DNA of 64,000 nt from Rhodospirillaceae bacterium. Lineage in GTDB: Bacteria; Pseudomonadota; Alphaproteobacteria; Kiloniellales; DSM-21159. The notes under the pieces were generated by a model. The model saw only the letters and a program-made list of their open reading frames with translations, was not told the DNA's origin and did no database searches. The stretch lies in the NCBI GenBank assembly GCA_006969625.1, contig CP030885.1, forward strand, positions 3,979,430-4,043,429, read 5' to 3'. Shown piece after piece: positions 17,101 through 25,736 of the stretch. Within the stretch, counting starts at the first letter, position 1, and the number at the start of each line of letters is the position of its first letter. Position numbers and translations under genes: made by a program.

Positions 17101-17776
17101 CCAGCGGGATCGGGCTGTCCGGCGCTCCGGCGACCTCCTCGGCGGGCGCCTCAGGAGCCGGCGGGGCCACTGCCGGCACGGAAGCCGCGGGCGCCGTGGC
17201 GGTGTCAGGCGGGGCGAGGGCACCGCCTTGAACCGGTGCCTGCGGCGGCGTCTCGGGCAGGTCCGGCCCGCCCGGCGCCGGCGGCGTGATGCGCAAGTCG
17301 TCGGGCTGCACGCCGCGGTCGATCGGTCCGGGATCGGCCGGCCCGAAGCCGCCGCGCACGTTGCGCACCTCGTCCCACCAGGGCGGGATGTAGACCTGCC
17401 CCTGGACCAGCGGCGGCACCGCCTCCGTCGGCAGTTGCGCCGGCGTATCGGGCAGCACGATGCCGCGCTCGCCGCCGACGCCGGGCAGGTAGAGGCCGGT
17501 GGCCGGGCCGATGATCGGCGCCAGGATCGTCGCGCCCGGCGGCAGAGGCCGGTTCGGCACGTTGTCCAGGATCACCGGCACCGTCACCGGACCGCGCGCC
17601 GGCTGCGCCGCAGCCTGCCCGGCCGGCGTGCCCGTGGGCGCGGCATGGAACTGGAGTTGGCGCGAGACCAGCGGCAGCTCCTGCGCCGCCGCCGTGGCGG
17701 TCGGCAGCAGGCCGGCCGCCACGGCGAGCGCCAGCAGGCGGCGTGGACCGCGAAAGATGGGCGCGGGCTTGTTCAT
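17072..17776 (-). CDS. Secreted Pro/Ala-rich protein with a motif repeated at both ends
   Basis: I do not recognise this 234-residue protein. A signal peptide (RRLLALAVAAGLLPTATAAA) opens it, so the rest should be periplasmic or surface-exposed. The mature chain begins with PLVSRQLQF (about residues 35-43) and ends with PLVSRRLNFQY, the same motif at both ends. Between them lie PVTVPVILDNVPNRPLPPG, repeated PxxLP stretches and a Pro/Ala-rich linker near residues 165-220. No catalytic motif or membrane segment is visible apart from the signal. I chose ATG 17776, right before the basic n-region; the frame is open to 17821. Its 3' end overlaps lysR by 29 bp in convergent orientation. Confidence 0.6.
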   Translation of the reverse strand: MNKPAPIFRGPRRLLALAVAAGLLPTATAAAQELPLVSRQLQFHAAPTGTPAGQAAAQPARGPVTVPVILDNVPNRPLPPGATILAPIIGPATGLYLPGVGGERGIVLPDTPAQLPTEAVPPLVQGQVYIPPWWDEVRNVRGGFGPADPGPIDRGVQPDDLRITPPAPGGPDLPETPPQAPVQGGALAPPDTATAPAASVPAVAPPAPEAPAEEVAGAPDSPIPLVSRRLNFQY

Positions 17777-17853
17777 CGCGACCGCTTGTAGCAGAAAGCC
17801 GGCGGGTCGGGCGACCGGCAATGGGGCGCAGCCCAGGGGATCGGGAAACGGCG

Positions 17854-18399
17854 ATGCGCGAGATCGAGGAGGTCCTCGGCTTCTGGTTCTCGGCCGAGGC
17901 CAAGCCCTTCTGGTTCGAGAAGAGCGCGACCTTCGACGCCGAGGTGCGGCGCCGGCTGGAGCCGCACCTGCAGCGCGCCCGCGCCGGCGCCTGCGGCCAC
18001 TGGCCGGCGACGCCGCGCGGCGCCCTGGCGCTCGTCCTGCTGTTCGACCAGGTGCCGCGCAACCTCTTCCGAGGCACGGCCGAGGCCTTCGCGCTCGACC
18101 CGCGCGCCCTTGCCGTCGCGCATCAGGCGATCGCGGCCCGACACGACCGTCAGCTCACGCAAAGCGAACGGCTTTTCCTCTACCTGCCGCTGGAGCACAG
18201 CGAGACCCTGGCGGACCAGGAGCTCTGTGTGAGGCTGATGGCCGCGCTCGACGAAGAGCCGGACTGGCTGACCTACGCCGAGCGCCACCGCGAGATCGTC
18301 GCCCGCTTCGGGCGCTTCCCGCACCGCAACGCTGCCCTCGGCCGTACCACGACGCCGGCGGAGGCCGCCTTCCTGCGGGAACCCAACTCCTCGTTCTGA
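17854..18399 (+). CDS. DUF924 family protein
   Basis: This 181-residue protein of the DUF924 (YPO1985-like, TPR-like helical) family has no assigned function. The family pattern is plain: EVLGFWFSAEAKPFWFEKSA, LVLLFDQVPRNLFRGTAEAFALD, RLFLYLPLEHSE and the C-terminal IVARFGRFPHRNAALGR. ATG 17854 was chosen because homologous sequence starts there; the upstream in-frame stretch is unlike the family. It is divergent from the Pro-rich secreted protein, 77 bp away. Confidence 0.92.
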   Translation: MREIEEVLGFWFSAEAKPFWFEKSATFDAEVRRRLEPHLQRARAGACGHWPATPRGALALVLLFDQVPRNLFRGTAEAFALDPRALAVAHQAIAARHDRQLTQSERLFLYLPLEHSETLADQELCVRLMAALDEEPDWLTYAERHREIVARFGRFPHRNAALGRTTTPAEAAFLREPNSSF

Positions 18400-18456
18400 T
18401 GCGGCAATCCGATGTATGCTGAGGAGCAATCCTTCTCAGCGCGGAGTCTCCCCACC

Positions 18457-18807
18457 ATGCGCCTGCCGCTTGCTGCCCCTGTCCTTGTCGCGTTGCTGGC
18501 CTTCGCCGCGCCCGCCCATGCCCTGACCGAGGCCGAGGCGGAGGATATCTTCCTGGAGTATCAGCGCGCCATCGCCGCCGCCGAGTCCTGCTACGACGTC
18601 GATTACAGTCAGGACCAGTTCAAGGAGATGATGGTGGTGATCAACGCGGCGGTGGAGAACAAGATCGGCGCCAAGCGCCTGCGTCTGGTGCATCAGGCCA
18701 AGGGCGAGGTCGGCCGCATGCTGCCCGGCCAGAGCTGCCGCGGCCCGCGCATCGTCGAACTGCTGGAGCTGTTCGAGCGCGACCTGCGCCCGACGCTGGG
18801 GCAGTAG
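18457..18807 (+). CDS. Small secreted protein of unknown function
   Basis: This is a 116-residue protein not recognised from any family. A signal peptide (MRLPLAAPVLVALLAFAAPAHA) is followed by a compact, mostly helical, charged mature chain of about 94 residues. It contains two Cys (ESCYDVDY and GQSCRGPR) that could form a disulfide in the periplasm. The start at ATG 18457 is set by the signal peptide. Codon use is like the neighbours, so it appears to be a resident gene. It is converging on the GcvT-like gene at 18849. Confidence 0.7.
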   Translation: MRLPLAAPVLVALLAFAAPAHALTEAEAEDIFLEYQRAIAAAESCYDVDYSQDQFKEMMVVINAAVENKIGAKRLRLVHQAKGEVGRMLPGQSCRGPRIVELLELFERDLRPTLGQ

Positions 18808-18848
18808 GGGTCAACGGCGTTTCGTGTTCCCTTCAGGCCCCGTGGGAC

Positions 18849-19991
18849 TCAGGCGGCGGCCAGGCGCTTTCTCGGGTCGTAGAACGGTTTTTCCACGACC
18901 TGCGCCGGAGCCGGACCGGACGGCGTCGCAACCTCGAGCGCGGTCCCCGTTTCTGCGCAGTCCGTTGCGACCATCGCCAGGGCGATGTTCTGCTCGAGGC
19001 GCGGCGAGTAGACGGCGGACGTGACCTTGCCGACGACCTCTGCGCCGCTGCGCACGGGCCAGAAGGTCGTGTTCGGCCCCGCCAGTCGCGGGCAGTCGAG
19101 GCGCAGGCCGACCTGCCGGCGGCTGACCCCCTCGGCGCGAACGCGGCGCAAGGCCGCCTTGCCGATGAACTCGGCCTCCATGTCGAGATTGACGAGCCGG
19201 TCGAGGCCGAGCTCGAAAGGGTTGGTGTGGATGTCCGCGTCGGCGTGATAGGACAGCATGGCGCCCTCGATCCGGCGGATCGTGGAGGTGTGGCCGGGCT
19301 TCAGGCCGAAGGGCGCGCCCGCCGCCATGATCTTCTCCCAGAGCTCGTCCCCGCGGACCCCGTCGCGCAGATAGAGCTCGTAGCCCAGTTCGCTCGACCA
19401 GCCCGTGCGGGAGACGACGAGCGGGATGCCGTCGAGCGCCAGCTCGCGCAGCCAGTAGTAGCGCAGGTCCGCAATGCTGTCGCCGAACAGCGCCTGCATG
19501 ATTTCGCCAGAGACCGGGCCCTGCAATTGCAGCGGCGAGACGTCCGGCTCACGAATGGTGACGTCCATGCCTGCGTGCACTGCCACGCCCTGTGCCCACA
19601 AGAGAATGTCGCTGTCGGACAGCGACAGCCAGAAATGGTTCTCGCCCAAGCGCAGCAGGACCGGATCGTTCAGGATCCCGCCGTGCGCGTTGGTGATCAG
19701 GACGTATTTGCACTGACCGACCGACAGCTTCGAGAGATCGCGCGGCGTCAGCATTTGCATAAAGGCCGCAGCGTCCGGGCCGGTGATCTCGACCTGCCGC
19801 TCGACCGCGACGTCGCACAGGATGGCGCTGTTGACGAGATTCCAGAAATTCTGCTCCGGATCGCCGAAGTCGCGCGGAATGTACATATGGTTGTAGACGG
19901 AAAAGGCGCGCGCACCCCACCGGACCGTCGCGTCGAAATAGGGCGACTTGCGGATCTGCGTCCCGAAGCCGTAAGCGTCTGCTGGCGTCAT
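18849..19991 (-). CDS. GcvT/DmdA-like folate-dependent aminomethyltransferase
   Basis: This 380-residue protein belongs to the glycine-cleavage T / dimethylsulfoniopropionate demethylase superfamily, which moves one-carbon groups to tetrahydrofolate. It has the DmdA-like N-terminal landmark SVYNHMYIP, then CDVAVERQVEITGPDAAAF, LTPRDLSKLSVGQCKYV, WLSLSDSDILLW and EPDVSPLQLQGP, all close to DmdA as I remember it. A GcvT C-terminal barrel segment (GKAALRRVRAEGVSRRQVG) follows. ATG 19991 is preceded by GAGG at 8 nt. The gene stands alone, without gcvH/gcvP. DMSP demethylase is possible, but an aminomethyltransferase acting on another methylated compound is equally open. Confidence 0.8.
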   Translation of the reverse strand: MTPADAYGFGTQIRKSPYFDATVRWGARAFSVYNHMYIPRDFGDPEQNFWNLVNSAILCDVAVERQVEITGPDAAAFMQMLTPRDLSKLSVGQCKYVLITNAHGGILNDPVLLRLGENHFWLSLSDSDILLWAQGVAVHAGMDVTIREPDVSPLQLQGPVSGEIMQALFGDSIADLRYYWLRELALDGIPLVVSRTGWSSELGYELYLRDGVRGDELWEKIMAAGAPFGLKPGHTSTIRRIEGAMLSYHADADIHTNPFELGLDRLVNLDMEAEFIGKAALRRVRAEGVSRRQVGLRLDCPRLAGPNTTFWPVRSGAEVVGKVTSAVYSPRLEQNIALAMVATDCAETGTALEVATPSGPAPAQVVEKPFYDPRKRLAAA

Positions 19992-20145
19992 GTCCGTCGC
20001 CTCACACTGCAGTGCCTGAACCGGTCCCGAGCGTAACGCCGCTGGCGGCATGGCCTGTGACAGGTGCGACCAGTATTGCAGAAACTGCGCCTGGGCCGCT
20101 TCGACACAGCGGCAGGCCGTTGCGCCCGGTCCGCCGGGACGGCGC

Positions 20146-21045
20146 TCAGCGCCCCTCGATCGGGTCGGTCAGCATCGGCGCGGCGTGCACCCACCAGTCG
20201 GGCCGCGCGTCCTGCAACTTGCCGGCCGCCGCGCGTGCCGTCGCCTCTTCGCCATACAGGCCGAAGCAGGTGGCGCCGGAGCCGCTCATGCGCGCCAGCA
20301 GGCAGCCGTCGCTCGCGCCCAGCGCCTCCAGGACCGCCGGGATCGCCGGCTCCAGCGCGCAGGCCGGCGGCTCCAGGTCGTTGCGCCCGGCCGCCAGGCG
20401 GGCCGCCAGCTCGATCGCGTCGGCCGGCGGCGACTGCCAGCGCAGCGGCTGGGAGAAGCCGCCGGAGCGGGCCCGGAAGACGCTGGCGGTCGACAGCGCG
20501 ACCCCCGGATTGACCAGCACGAACCAGGCCGGCGGCAGCGGATCGGCCGAGGCAATCTCCTCGCCGATGCCGCCGACCCAGGCCGGCCGGCCGAACAGGC
20601 AGACCGGCACGTCGGCGCCCAGCGCCGCGCCCAGCGCCTGTAGCGCCTCGCCATCCAGGCCACAGCCCCACAATCGGTCGAGCGCGATCAGCGCCGCGGC
20701 GGCGTCCGCCGAGCCGCCGCCCAGTCCGGCGGCCACGGGCAGGCGCTTGTCCAGGCGCAGCAGCGCCCGTGTGTCCGGCTGGCACGTCTCGATCAGCAGA
20801 CGCGCCGCGCGCAGCACCAGGTTGTCCTGCGCCTCGCCCATGGCCTCGGCCTTGGGCCCGGCCGGCTCCAGCCGCAGGTCCGGGTCCGCTTCCACCTCGA
20901 GCAGATCGCCGACGCCGGCGAAGACGATCAGGCTGTCCAGCAGGTGATAGCCGTCGGCGCGCCGGCCGAGCACGTGCAGCGTCAGGTTGACCTTGGCCGG
21001 CGCCGGATAGACGGCCGGCCGCGCCGCCGGCGATGCGGTCGGCAT
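20146..21045 (-). CDS. ispE: 4-diphosphocytidyl-2-C-methyl-D-erythritol kinase
   Basis: IspE phosphorylates CDP-methylerythritol in the non-mevalonate isoprenoid pathway. The 299-residue protein shows the GHMP-kinase pattern: YPAPAKVNLTLHVLGRRADGYH at the N-terminus, the ATP-binding PVAAGLGGGSADAAAAL loop near residue 97-113, and the C-terminal RMSGSGATCFGLY motif. ATG 21045 is 5 bp after the TPR-gene stop, so the two genes probably share a transcript. Confidence 0.96.
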   Translation of the reverse strand: MPTASPAARPAVYPAPAKVNLTLHVLGRRADGYHLLDSLIVFAGVGDLLEVEADPDLRLEPAGPKAEAMGEAQDNLVLRAARLLIETCQPDTRALLRLDKRLPVAAGLGGGSADAAAALIALDRLWGCGLDGEALQALGAALGADVPVCLFGRPAWVGGIGEEIASADPLPPAWFVLVNPGVALSTASVFRARSGGFSQPLRWQSPPADAIELAARLAAGRNDLEPPACALEPAIPAVLEALGASDGCLLARMSGSGATCFGLYGEEATARAAAGKLQDARPDWWVHAAPMLTDPIEGR

Positions 21046-21050
21046 GGAGG

Positions 21051-22787
21051 CTAGAGATCCTCGCCCTTGGGCGGCATGCCGTTGTCCAGCTTCTCCTGGA
21101 TCGCCTCGGCCTGGCCCTCTTCGGTCGGGTCGAGGGAGAGCGCGCGCTGCCACTGGACCCGCGCCTCGCGTCGCCGTTCGGTGCGCCAGTAGGCGTCGCC
21201 CAGGTGGTCGTTGATGGTCGGGTCCATCGGCCGCAGCTCGACGGCGCGCTCGAGCTGCTCGACCGCCTCTTCGTAGCGGCCCATGCGGTAGTAGACCCAG
21301 CCGAGCGAGTCGACGATGTAGCCGTCCGTCGGGCGCAGCTCCACGGCCTTGATCAGCATCTCCTCGGCGCGATCCAGGTTCTTCTTCTTCTCGACCCAGG
21401 AATAGGCGAGGTAGTTCAGCACGTAGGGTTGATCCGGCTGCAGCTCCAAGGCCTTGAGGAAGTCGGCCTCGGCCTTCGGCCACTGCTTCGAGCGCTCGTA
21501 GGCGATGCCGCGAAAGTACAGCAGCAGCCAGTGCTCCTCCCTGGGGTCTCCCAGCTTGTCCAGGGCGGTCTCGTAGGCGGCAGCCGCCTCCAGCCAGTTC
21601 TCGCGGCTGCGTTCGAAGTTGCCGATGCGGTACCAGGGCTCGAAGCGCTCGGGCCGCGCCGCGGCCAATCCGCTCAGCTTTTCGATCGCCTCGCCGGTCC
21701 GTTCCAGTTCGTGCATCTCCTCGGCGATGCGCAGGCCGACCACCCAGGCGTAGGGCGAATCCGACGGCACCGCACGATAGACGGCGATGGCGTCGGCATG
21801 GCGCTCCTGGTCCTGCAGAAGTTCGCCGATCAGCACCCGCGGCCCCTGGAAATCGGGGTCGAGCTCGAGGGCCAGGTTGGCGTAGGCCATCGAGAGCTGA
21901 CCGCCGCGCTCGCGCGCCAGGATGCTGGCCAGGTCGAAAAGGGCCGCCGCGGCCCCTTCCTGCAGGCTCTCGACCAAGGGGGCGAGGCTGCCGTCCTCCC
22001 GCCGCAGGTCGGCCCGCATGGGGCCCAGCAGCAGATCCTCCGGGTTGTCCGTGCGATAGGCCGCATAGAGCGCTTCGGCCTTCGCCGTCTCGCCCTGGCG
22101 CTCGTAGAAGTTCCCGGCCAGCAGCACCAGCCGCAGGGTCGGGCTCTCGGTCTCGGCCAGCGCCGCCTCGTAGGCGGCGGCCGCCTCCGGGTCGCCCAGA
22201 TAGTCGAGCAGCAGGCCGCGCTGCAGATGGGCCAGGATGGCGAGGCCGCGCCGGGCCGCCAGGCCGTCGAGGCGCTTGGCCGCAGCCGCGCCCTCCACCT
22301 CCGCCGCCGCCCAGGTGCCCAGCAGATCGGTCAACAGGTCGGCCAGGCCGCCTTCGCCCAACTGGCGCAATTGCCCCGCCGCCTCGGCCGTGTCGCCGGC
22401 CGCCAGCGCATCGACCGAAAGCAGGAGGTGCGGCAGACCCTCGTCGGCGCTCAGGCCCAGCAAGCGGTCGGTCAGGGCACGTGCCTGGTCCAACCGCCCC
22501 TCGGCCAGCAGCAGGCCGTAGGTGGTGCGCAACAGCTCCAGGTCGGTCACCTGCGCATTGTCGGCGACACGCCCGAAGAAGGTGGCGGCGCGCCCGTAGT
22601 CGCCCAGGCGGCTGGCCACCAGCCCCGCCAGGTAGTCGCCGTAGAGCGCGCCCTCCGCCGTGGTCGCGCCGATCCCGCCGGACGGCGTCTCCGGCACCTC
22701 CTGCGCCGTGGCGGCGAGCGCCGGGGCGGCGAGACAGAGCGGGGCGGCCAGCGCGAGCGCCGGGAGACGGCGCGAGAACAGGGGCAT
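21051..22787 (-). CDS. Periplasmic tetratricopeptide-repeat protein
   Basis: This 578-residue protein has an N-terminal signal peptide (LPALALAAPLCLAAPALAA). At least eight TPR-like helical repeats follow, best seen in the C-terminal half: KAEADFLKALELQPDQPYVL, AEEMLIKAVELRPTDGYIV and EAVEQLERAVELRPMDPTIN. It is a scaffold or assembly protein of the envelope; the family (tetratricopeptide repeat, alphaproteobacterial, located next to ispE) has no defined function that I know. It precedes ispE by 5 bp in the same operon. No enzymatic motif is visible. Confidence 0.85.
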   Translation of the reverse strand: MPLFSRRLPALALAAPLCLAAPALAATAQEVPETPSGGIGATTAEGALYGDYLAGLVASRLGDYGRAATFFGRVADNAQVTDLELLRTTYGLLLAEGRLDQARALTDRLLGLSADEGLPHLLLSVDALAAGDTAEAAGQLRQLGEGGLADLLTDLLGTWAAAEVEGAAAAKRLDGLAARRGLAILAHLQRGLLLDYLGDPEAAAAYEAALAETESPTLRLVLLAGNFYERQGETAKAEALYAAYRTDNPEDLLLGPMRADLRREDGSLAPLVESLQEGAAAALFDLASILARERGGQLSMAYANLALELDPDFQGPRVLIGELLQDQERHADAIAVYRAVPSDSPYAWVVGLRIAEEMHELERTGEAIEKLSGLAAARPERFEPWYRIGNFERSRENWLEAAAAYETALDKLGDPREEHWLLLYFRGIAYERSKQWPKAEADFLKALELQPDQPYVLNYLAYSWVEKKKNLDRAEEMLIKAVELRPTDGYIVDSLGWVYYRMGRYEEAVEQLERAVELRPMDPTINDHLGDAYWRTERRREARVQWQRALSLDPTEEGQAEAIQEKLDNGMPPKGEDL

Positions 22788-22869
22788 GAATGGCCTTTCT
22801 GGCTTGATGACTGGGCGGGCAGCTTAGCCGGATTGACGGCCTCCGCGCCACCGGCGCAGTCCGCTCGCT

Positions 22870-24522
22870 CTACATGTTCGGGTAGTTCGGGCCGCCGCCG
22901 CCTTCGGGCGCCGTCCAGACGATGTTCTGGGTCGGGTCCTTGATGTCGCAGGTTTTGCAGTGCACGCAGTTCTGCGCGTTGATGACGAAGCGCGGATTGC
23001 CGCCGTCGTCGTCGCGCACGACCTCGTAGACGCCGGCCGGGCAGTAGCGCTGCGCCGGCTCGTCGAACTTCGGCAGGTTGTGGGCGATCGGCACGCTGTC
23101 GTCCTTCAGCGTCAGGTGGACCGGCTGGTCCTCCTCGTGGTTGGTGTTGGAGACGAACACGCTCGACAGCTTGTCGAAGGAGATCACGCCGTCCGGTTTC
23201 GGGTAGGCGATCTTCGGCATGGTGTCGGCCGGCTTCAGGCACTCGTGGTCCGGCTTGTGGTGCTTGAGCGTCCAGGGCGTCTTGCCGCCGAGGAACTTCA
23301 GGTCGAGGCCGCCATACAGCATGCCCAGCTTCATGCCCCAGCGCGCCGCCGCCGGGCGCAGGTTGCGTGCCGCGTGCAGCTCTCGGTGGATCCAGGACGT
23401 CTCGTAGGCCTCCGGATAGGCCGACAGGGTGCCGTATCCTTCGTCACCGCCCTTCAGAGCCTCGAACGCCGCCTCGGCCGCCAGCATGCCGGACTTCATC
23501 GCCGTGTGGCTGCCCTTGATCTTCGGCACGTTGAGGAAACCGGCGGCACAGCCGATCAGCGCGCCGCCGGGGAAGGCCAGTTCCGGCACCGACTGCAGGC
23601 CGCCCTCGTTCAGCGCGCGCGCGCCATAGGAGATTCGCCGGCCGCCCTCCAGCATGCCCTCGATCTTCGGGTGGTGCTTGAAGCGCTGCAGCTCGTCGAA
23701 GGGCGAGAGATGCGGGTTCTCGTAGTCGAGCCCGATGACGAAGCCGACGTAGGCCTGGTTGTTCTCCAGGTGATAGATGAAGGAGCCGCCCCAGGTGCGG
23801 TCGTCCATCGGCCAGCCGGCCGTGTGCATCACCAGGCCTTCCTGGTGCTTGGCCGGATCGAGCTCCCACAACTCCTTCAGGCCGATACCGTAGGTCTGGT
23901 GCTGCGCGTTCCGGCGCAGGTCGAACTTCTGCTCGAGCTGTTTGGACAGCGAGCCGCGGCAGCCCTCGGCGAAGAAGGTGTACTTGGCGCGCAGCTCCAT
24001 GCCCGGCTGGTAGCTGTCCTTCGTCTCGCCGTCCTTCCCGACGCCCAGGTCGTTGGTCGCCACGCCGGCGACCCGCGCCTGCTCGTCGAACAGCACCTCG
24101 GCTGCGGCGAAGCCGGGATAGATCTCGGCCCCCAGCGCCTCGGCCTGCTCGGCCATCCAGCGGCAGACGTTGCCGAGCGAGACGATGTAGTTGCCATGGT
24201 TCTGTGTCTGCGGCGGCAGCAGCCAGAGCGGCACCTCGAAGCCGCCGCGCTCGCTCAGCATCAGGAACTTCTCGTGCTTGACCGGCACGTTCAGCGGCGC
24301 GCCCTTGTCCTTCCAGTCGGGGATCAACTCGTCGAGCGCGCGCGGCTCCAGCACGGCGCCGGAGAGGATGTGGGCGCCGACCTCCGAGCCCTTCTCCAGA
24401 ACGCAGACGCTGATCTCGTGCCCGCTCTCGGCCGAGAGCTGACGCAGGCGGATCGCGGCGGCCAGGCCGGCCGGGCCGGCGCCGACGATCACCACGTCGT
24501 AGTCCATGTATTCGCGTTCCAT
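22870..24522 (-). CDS. etfD: Electron transfer flavoprotein-ubiquinone oxidoreductase
   Basis: ETF-QO passes electrons from ETF, reduced by acyl-CoA and dimethylglycine-type dehydrogenases, to ubiquinone in the membrane. The 550-residue protein has an FAD-binding DVVIVGAGPAGLAAAIRL motif at residues 8-25 and ETF-QO segments such as KEGSEVGAHILSGAV-like EKGSEVGAHILSGAVLEP. The C-terminal 4Fe-4S ferredoxin-like domain has CPAGVYEV and NCVHCKTCDIKDPTQNIVW, which supply the four Cys ligands. Length and order match the family. ATG 24522 has an AGGGGAG Shine-Dalgarno and a promoter upstream. Confidence 0.97.
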   Translation of the reverse strand: MEREYMDYDVVIVGAGPAGLAAAIRLRQLSAESGHEISVCVLEKGSEVGAHILSGAVLEPRALDELIPDWKDKGAPLNVPVKHEKFLMLSERGGFEVPLWLLPPQTQNHGNYIVSLGNVCRWMAEQAEALGAEIYPGFAAAEVLFDEQARVAGVATNDLGVGKDGETKDSYQPGMELRAKYTFFAEGCRGSLSKQLEQKFDLRRNAQHQTYGIGLKELWELDPAKHQEGLVMHTAGWPMDDRTWGGSFIYHLENNQAYVGFVIGLDYENPHLSPFDELQRFKHHPKIEGMLEGGRRISYGARALNEGGLQSVPELAFPGGALIGCAAGFLNVPKIKGSHTAMKSGMLAAEAAFEALKGGDEGYGTLSAYPEAYETSWIHRELHAARNLRPAAARWGMKLGMLYGGLDLKFLGGKTPWTLKHHKPDHECLKPADTMPKIAYPKPDGVISFDKLSSVFVSNTNHEEDQPVHLTLKDDSVPIAHNLPKFDEPAQRYCPAGVYEVVRDDDGGNPRFVINAQNCVHCKTCDIKDPTQNIVWTAPEGGGGPNYPNM

Positions 24523-24559
24523 GTGCGACCGACTCCCCTGATTCTTCGGTAGTGCCCCC

Positions 24560-24588
24560 GATATAAAGGAGCGCGTTGCCTCCGTTAA
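24560..24588 (-). promoter_or_regulatory. Sigma70-type promoter of the ETF-QO gene
   Basis: On the minus strand TTAACG (24588-24583) and TATATC (24565-24560) are separated by 17 bp, each matching four of six consensus bases. The predicted start lies near 24553, about 30 nt before the ATG at 24522. Confidence 0.5.
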
Positions 24589-24664
24589 GGGATGCCGGCC
24601 CGCCGGGCACCGGCCCCTCGTTCCGCCTGCACCGCAGCGGCGCTTGTGCTATGCCGGGGCTACG

Positions 24665-25546
24665 ATGAGCGCACCCGCCCCGAATCCCCGCTCGGCCGCA
24701 CTGGCGGCCCTCGCCTGGCTGGTCGAGGCCGGCGCCAACGAGGCGCTGCTGAGCGCGCCGGTGAACCGGCTGGCCGCCGCCAAGCCGCAGGCGACGCCGG
24801 GCGCTGCACCGCCGCCCTTGAGCCCGCCGCCCCGTGCGGCGCCGCGCCCGGCGGGGCCGCGCGCGGCCGAGCCGCCGCCGGTATGGCAGCCCGAGCGCCG
24901 GGCCTTGCGCGCCCATGACGCCGCCCTCGCGGAGGCCGAGCAGGCGGCGCGCGGGGCGAACAGCCTGGAGGCGCTCTATGCCGCGATCCAGGGCTTCGAG
25001 GGCTGCGACCTGAAGCTGACCGCCAAGCACACGGTGATCTGCCGCGGCAACCCGCAAGCCCCCGTGATGCTGATCGGCGAGGCGCCGGGGCGCGACGAGG
25101 ACCTGCAGGGCCAGCCCTTCGTCGGGGCCGGCGGCCAGTTGCTCGACGCCATGCTGCGCGCGGCCGGCTTCGACCCGGCCACCGACGTCTACATCTCGAA
25201 CATCCTGTTCTGGCGCCCGCCCGGCAACCGGACCCCGAGCGAGCAGGAAATCCGACTCTGCCTGCCCTTCGTCGAGCGGCACATCGAACTGGTCGCCCCA
25301 CGCCACCTGATGTTCCTCGGCAACACGCCGGCCAAGACGCTTCTAGCCGAGTCGCGCGGCATCACCCGACTGCGGGGCCAGTGGTTCGCCTACCAGCATG
25401 CGGGCCTGCCGGCGCCGTTGCCGGCCATGCCCGTCTTCCACCCCGCCTACCTGCTGCGCCAGCCAGCGCAGAAGCGCTTGGCCTGGCGCGATCTGCTGAC
25501 CTTCCGCACGACCATAGAGAATAATATCGACCCTTTGCACACGTAA
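24665..25546 (+). CDS. Uracil-DNA glycosylase, family 4/5-like
   Basis: This 293-residue DNA-repair enzyme removes uracil from DNA. The catalytic motif GEAPGRDEDLQGQPFVG sits near residues 138-154, and the DNA-contacting HPAYLLRQ motif lies near 260. A long Ala/Pro-rich linker covers residues 40-80. Classical family-4 enzymes hold a 4Fe-4S cluster through four Cys. This protein has only three Cys in total (EGCDLK, VICRGN, RLCLPF) and lacks the N-terminal CXXC pair, so a normal cluster seems impossible. ATG 24665 follows a divergent gap shared with ETF-QO. Confidence 0.88.
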   Translation: MSAPAPNPRSAALAALAWLVEAGANEALLSAPVNRLAAAKPQATPGAAPPPLSPPPRAAPRPAGPRAAEPPPVWQPERRALRAHDAALAEAEQAARGANSLEALYAAIQGFEGCDLKLTAKHTVICRGNPQAPVMLIGEAPGRDEDLQGQPFVGAGGQLLDAMLRAAGFDPATDVYISNILFWRPPGNRTPSEQEIRLCLPFVERHIELVAPRHLMFLGNTPAKTLLAESRGITRLRGQWFAYQHAGLPAPLPAMPVFHPAYLLRQPAQKRLAWRDLLTFRTTIENNIDPLHT

Positions 25547-25566
25547 TCAGGCGCCGGCCGACGACC

Positions 25567-25582
25567 ATCAATCGGGATTGAT
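25567..25582. promoter_or_regulatory. Perfect 6-4-6 palindrome upstream of the transglycosylase gene
   Basis: ATCAAT-CGGG-ATTGAT lies 20 bp past the glycosylase stop and 155 bp before the transglycosylase start. It could be a regulator-binding site; no known box is matched. A second small hairpin (25671-25677 with 25683-25689) lies between it and the next gene. Confidence 0.35.
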
Positions 25583-25736
25583 TCTCGGCGAAGTCCGTGA
25601 TCCGAAGCCGGGTGCAGTCGGAAGTTATCCCCGGATTTCGCGTGAGGCGACGAACATGGCAGCCTTGCGCAACCACCGGAAGGGTGGTTGCCACGCGCTC
25701 GACGCACTATGATCGAGGTTGAATCGCATTTTGGGG

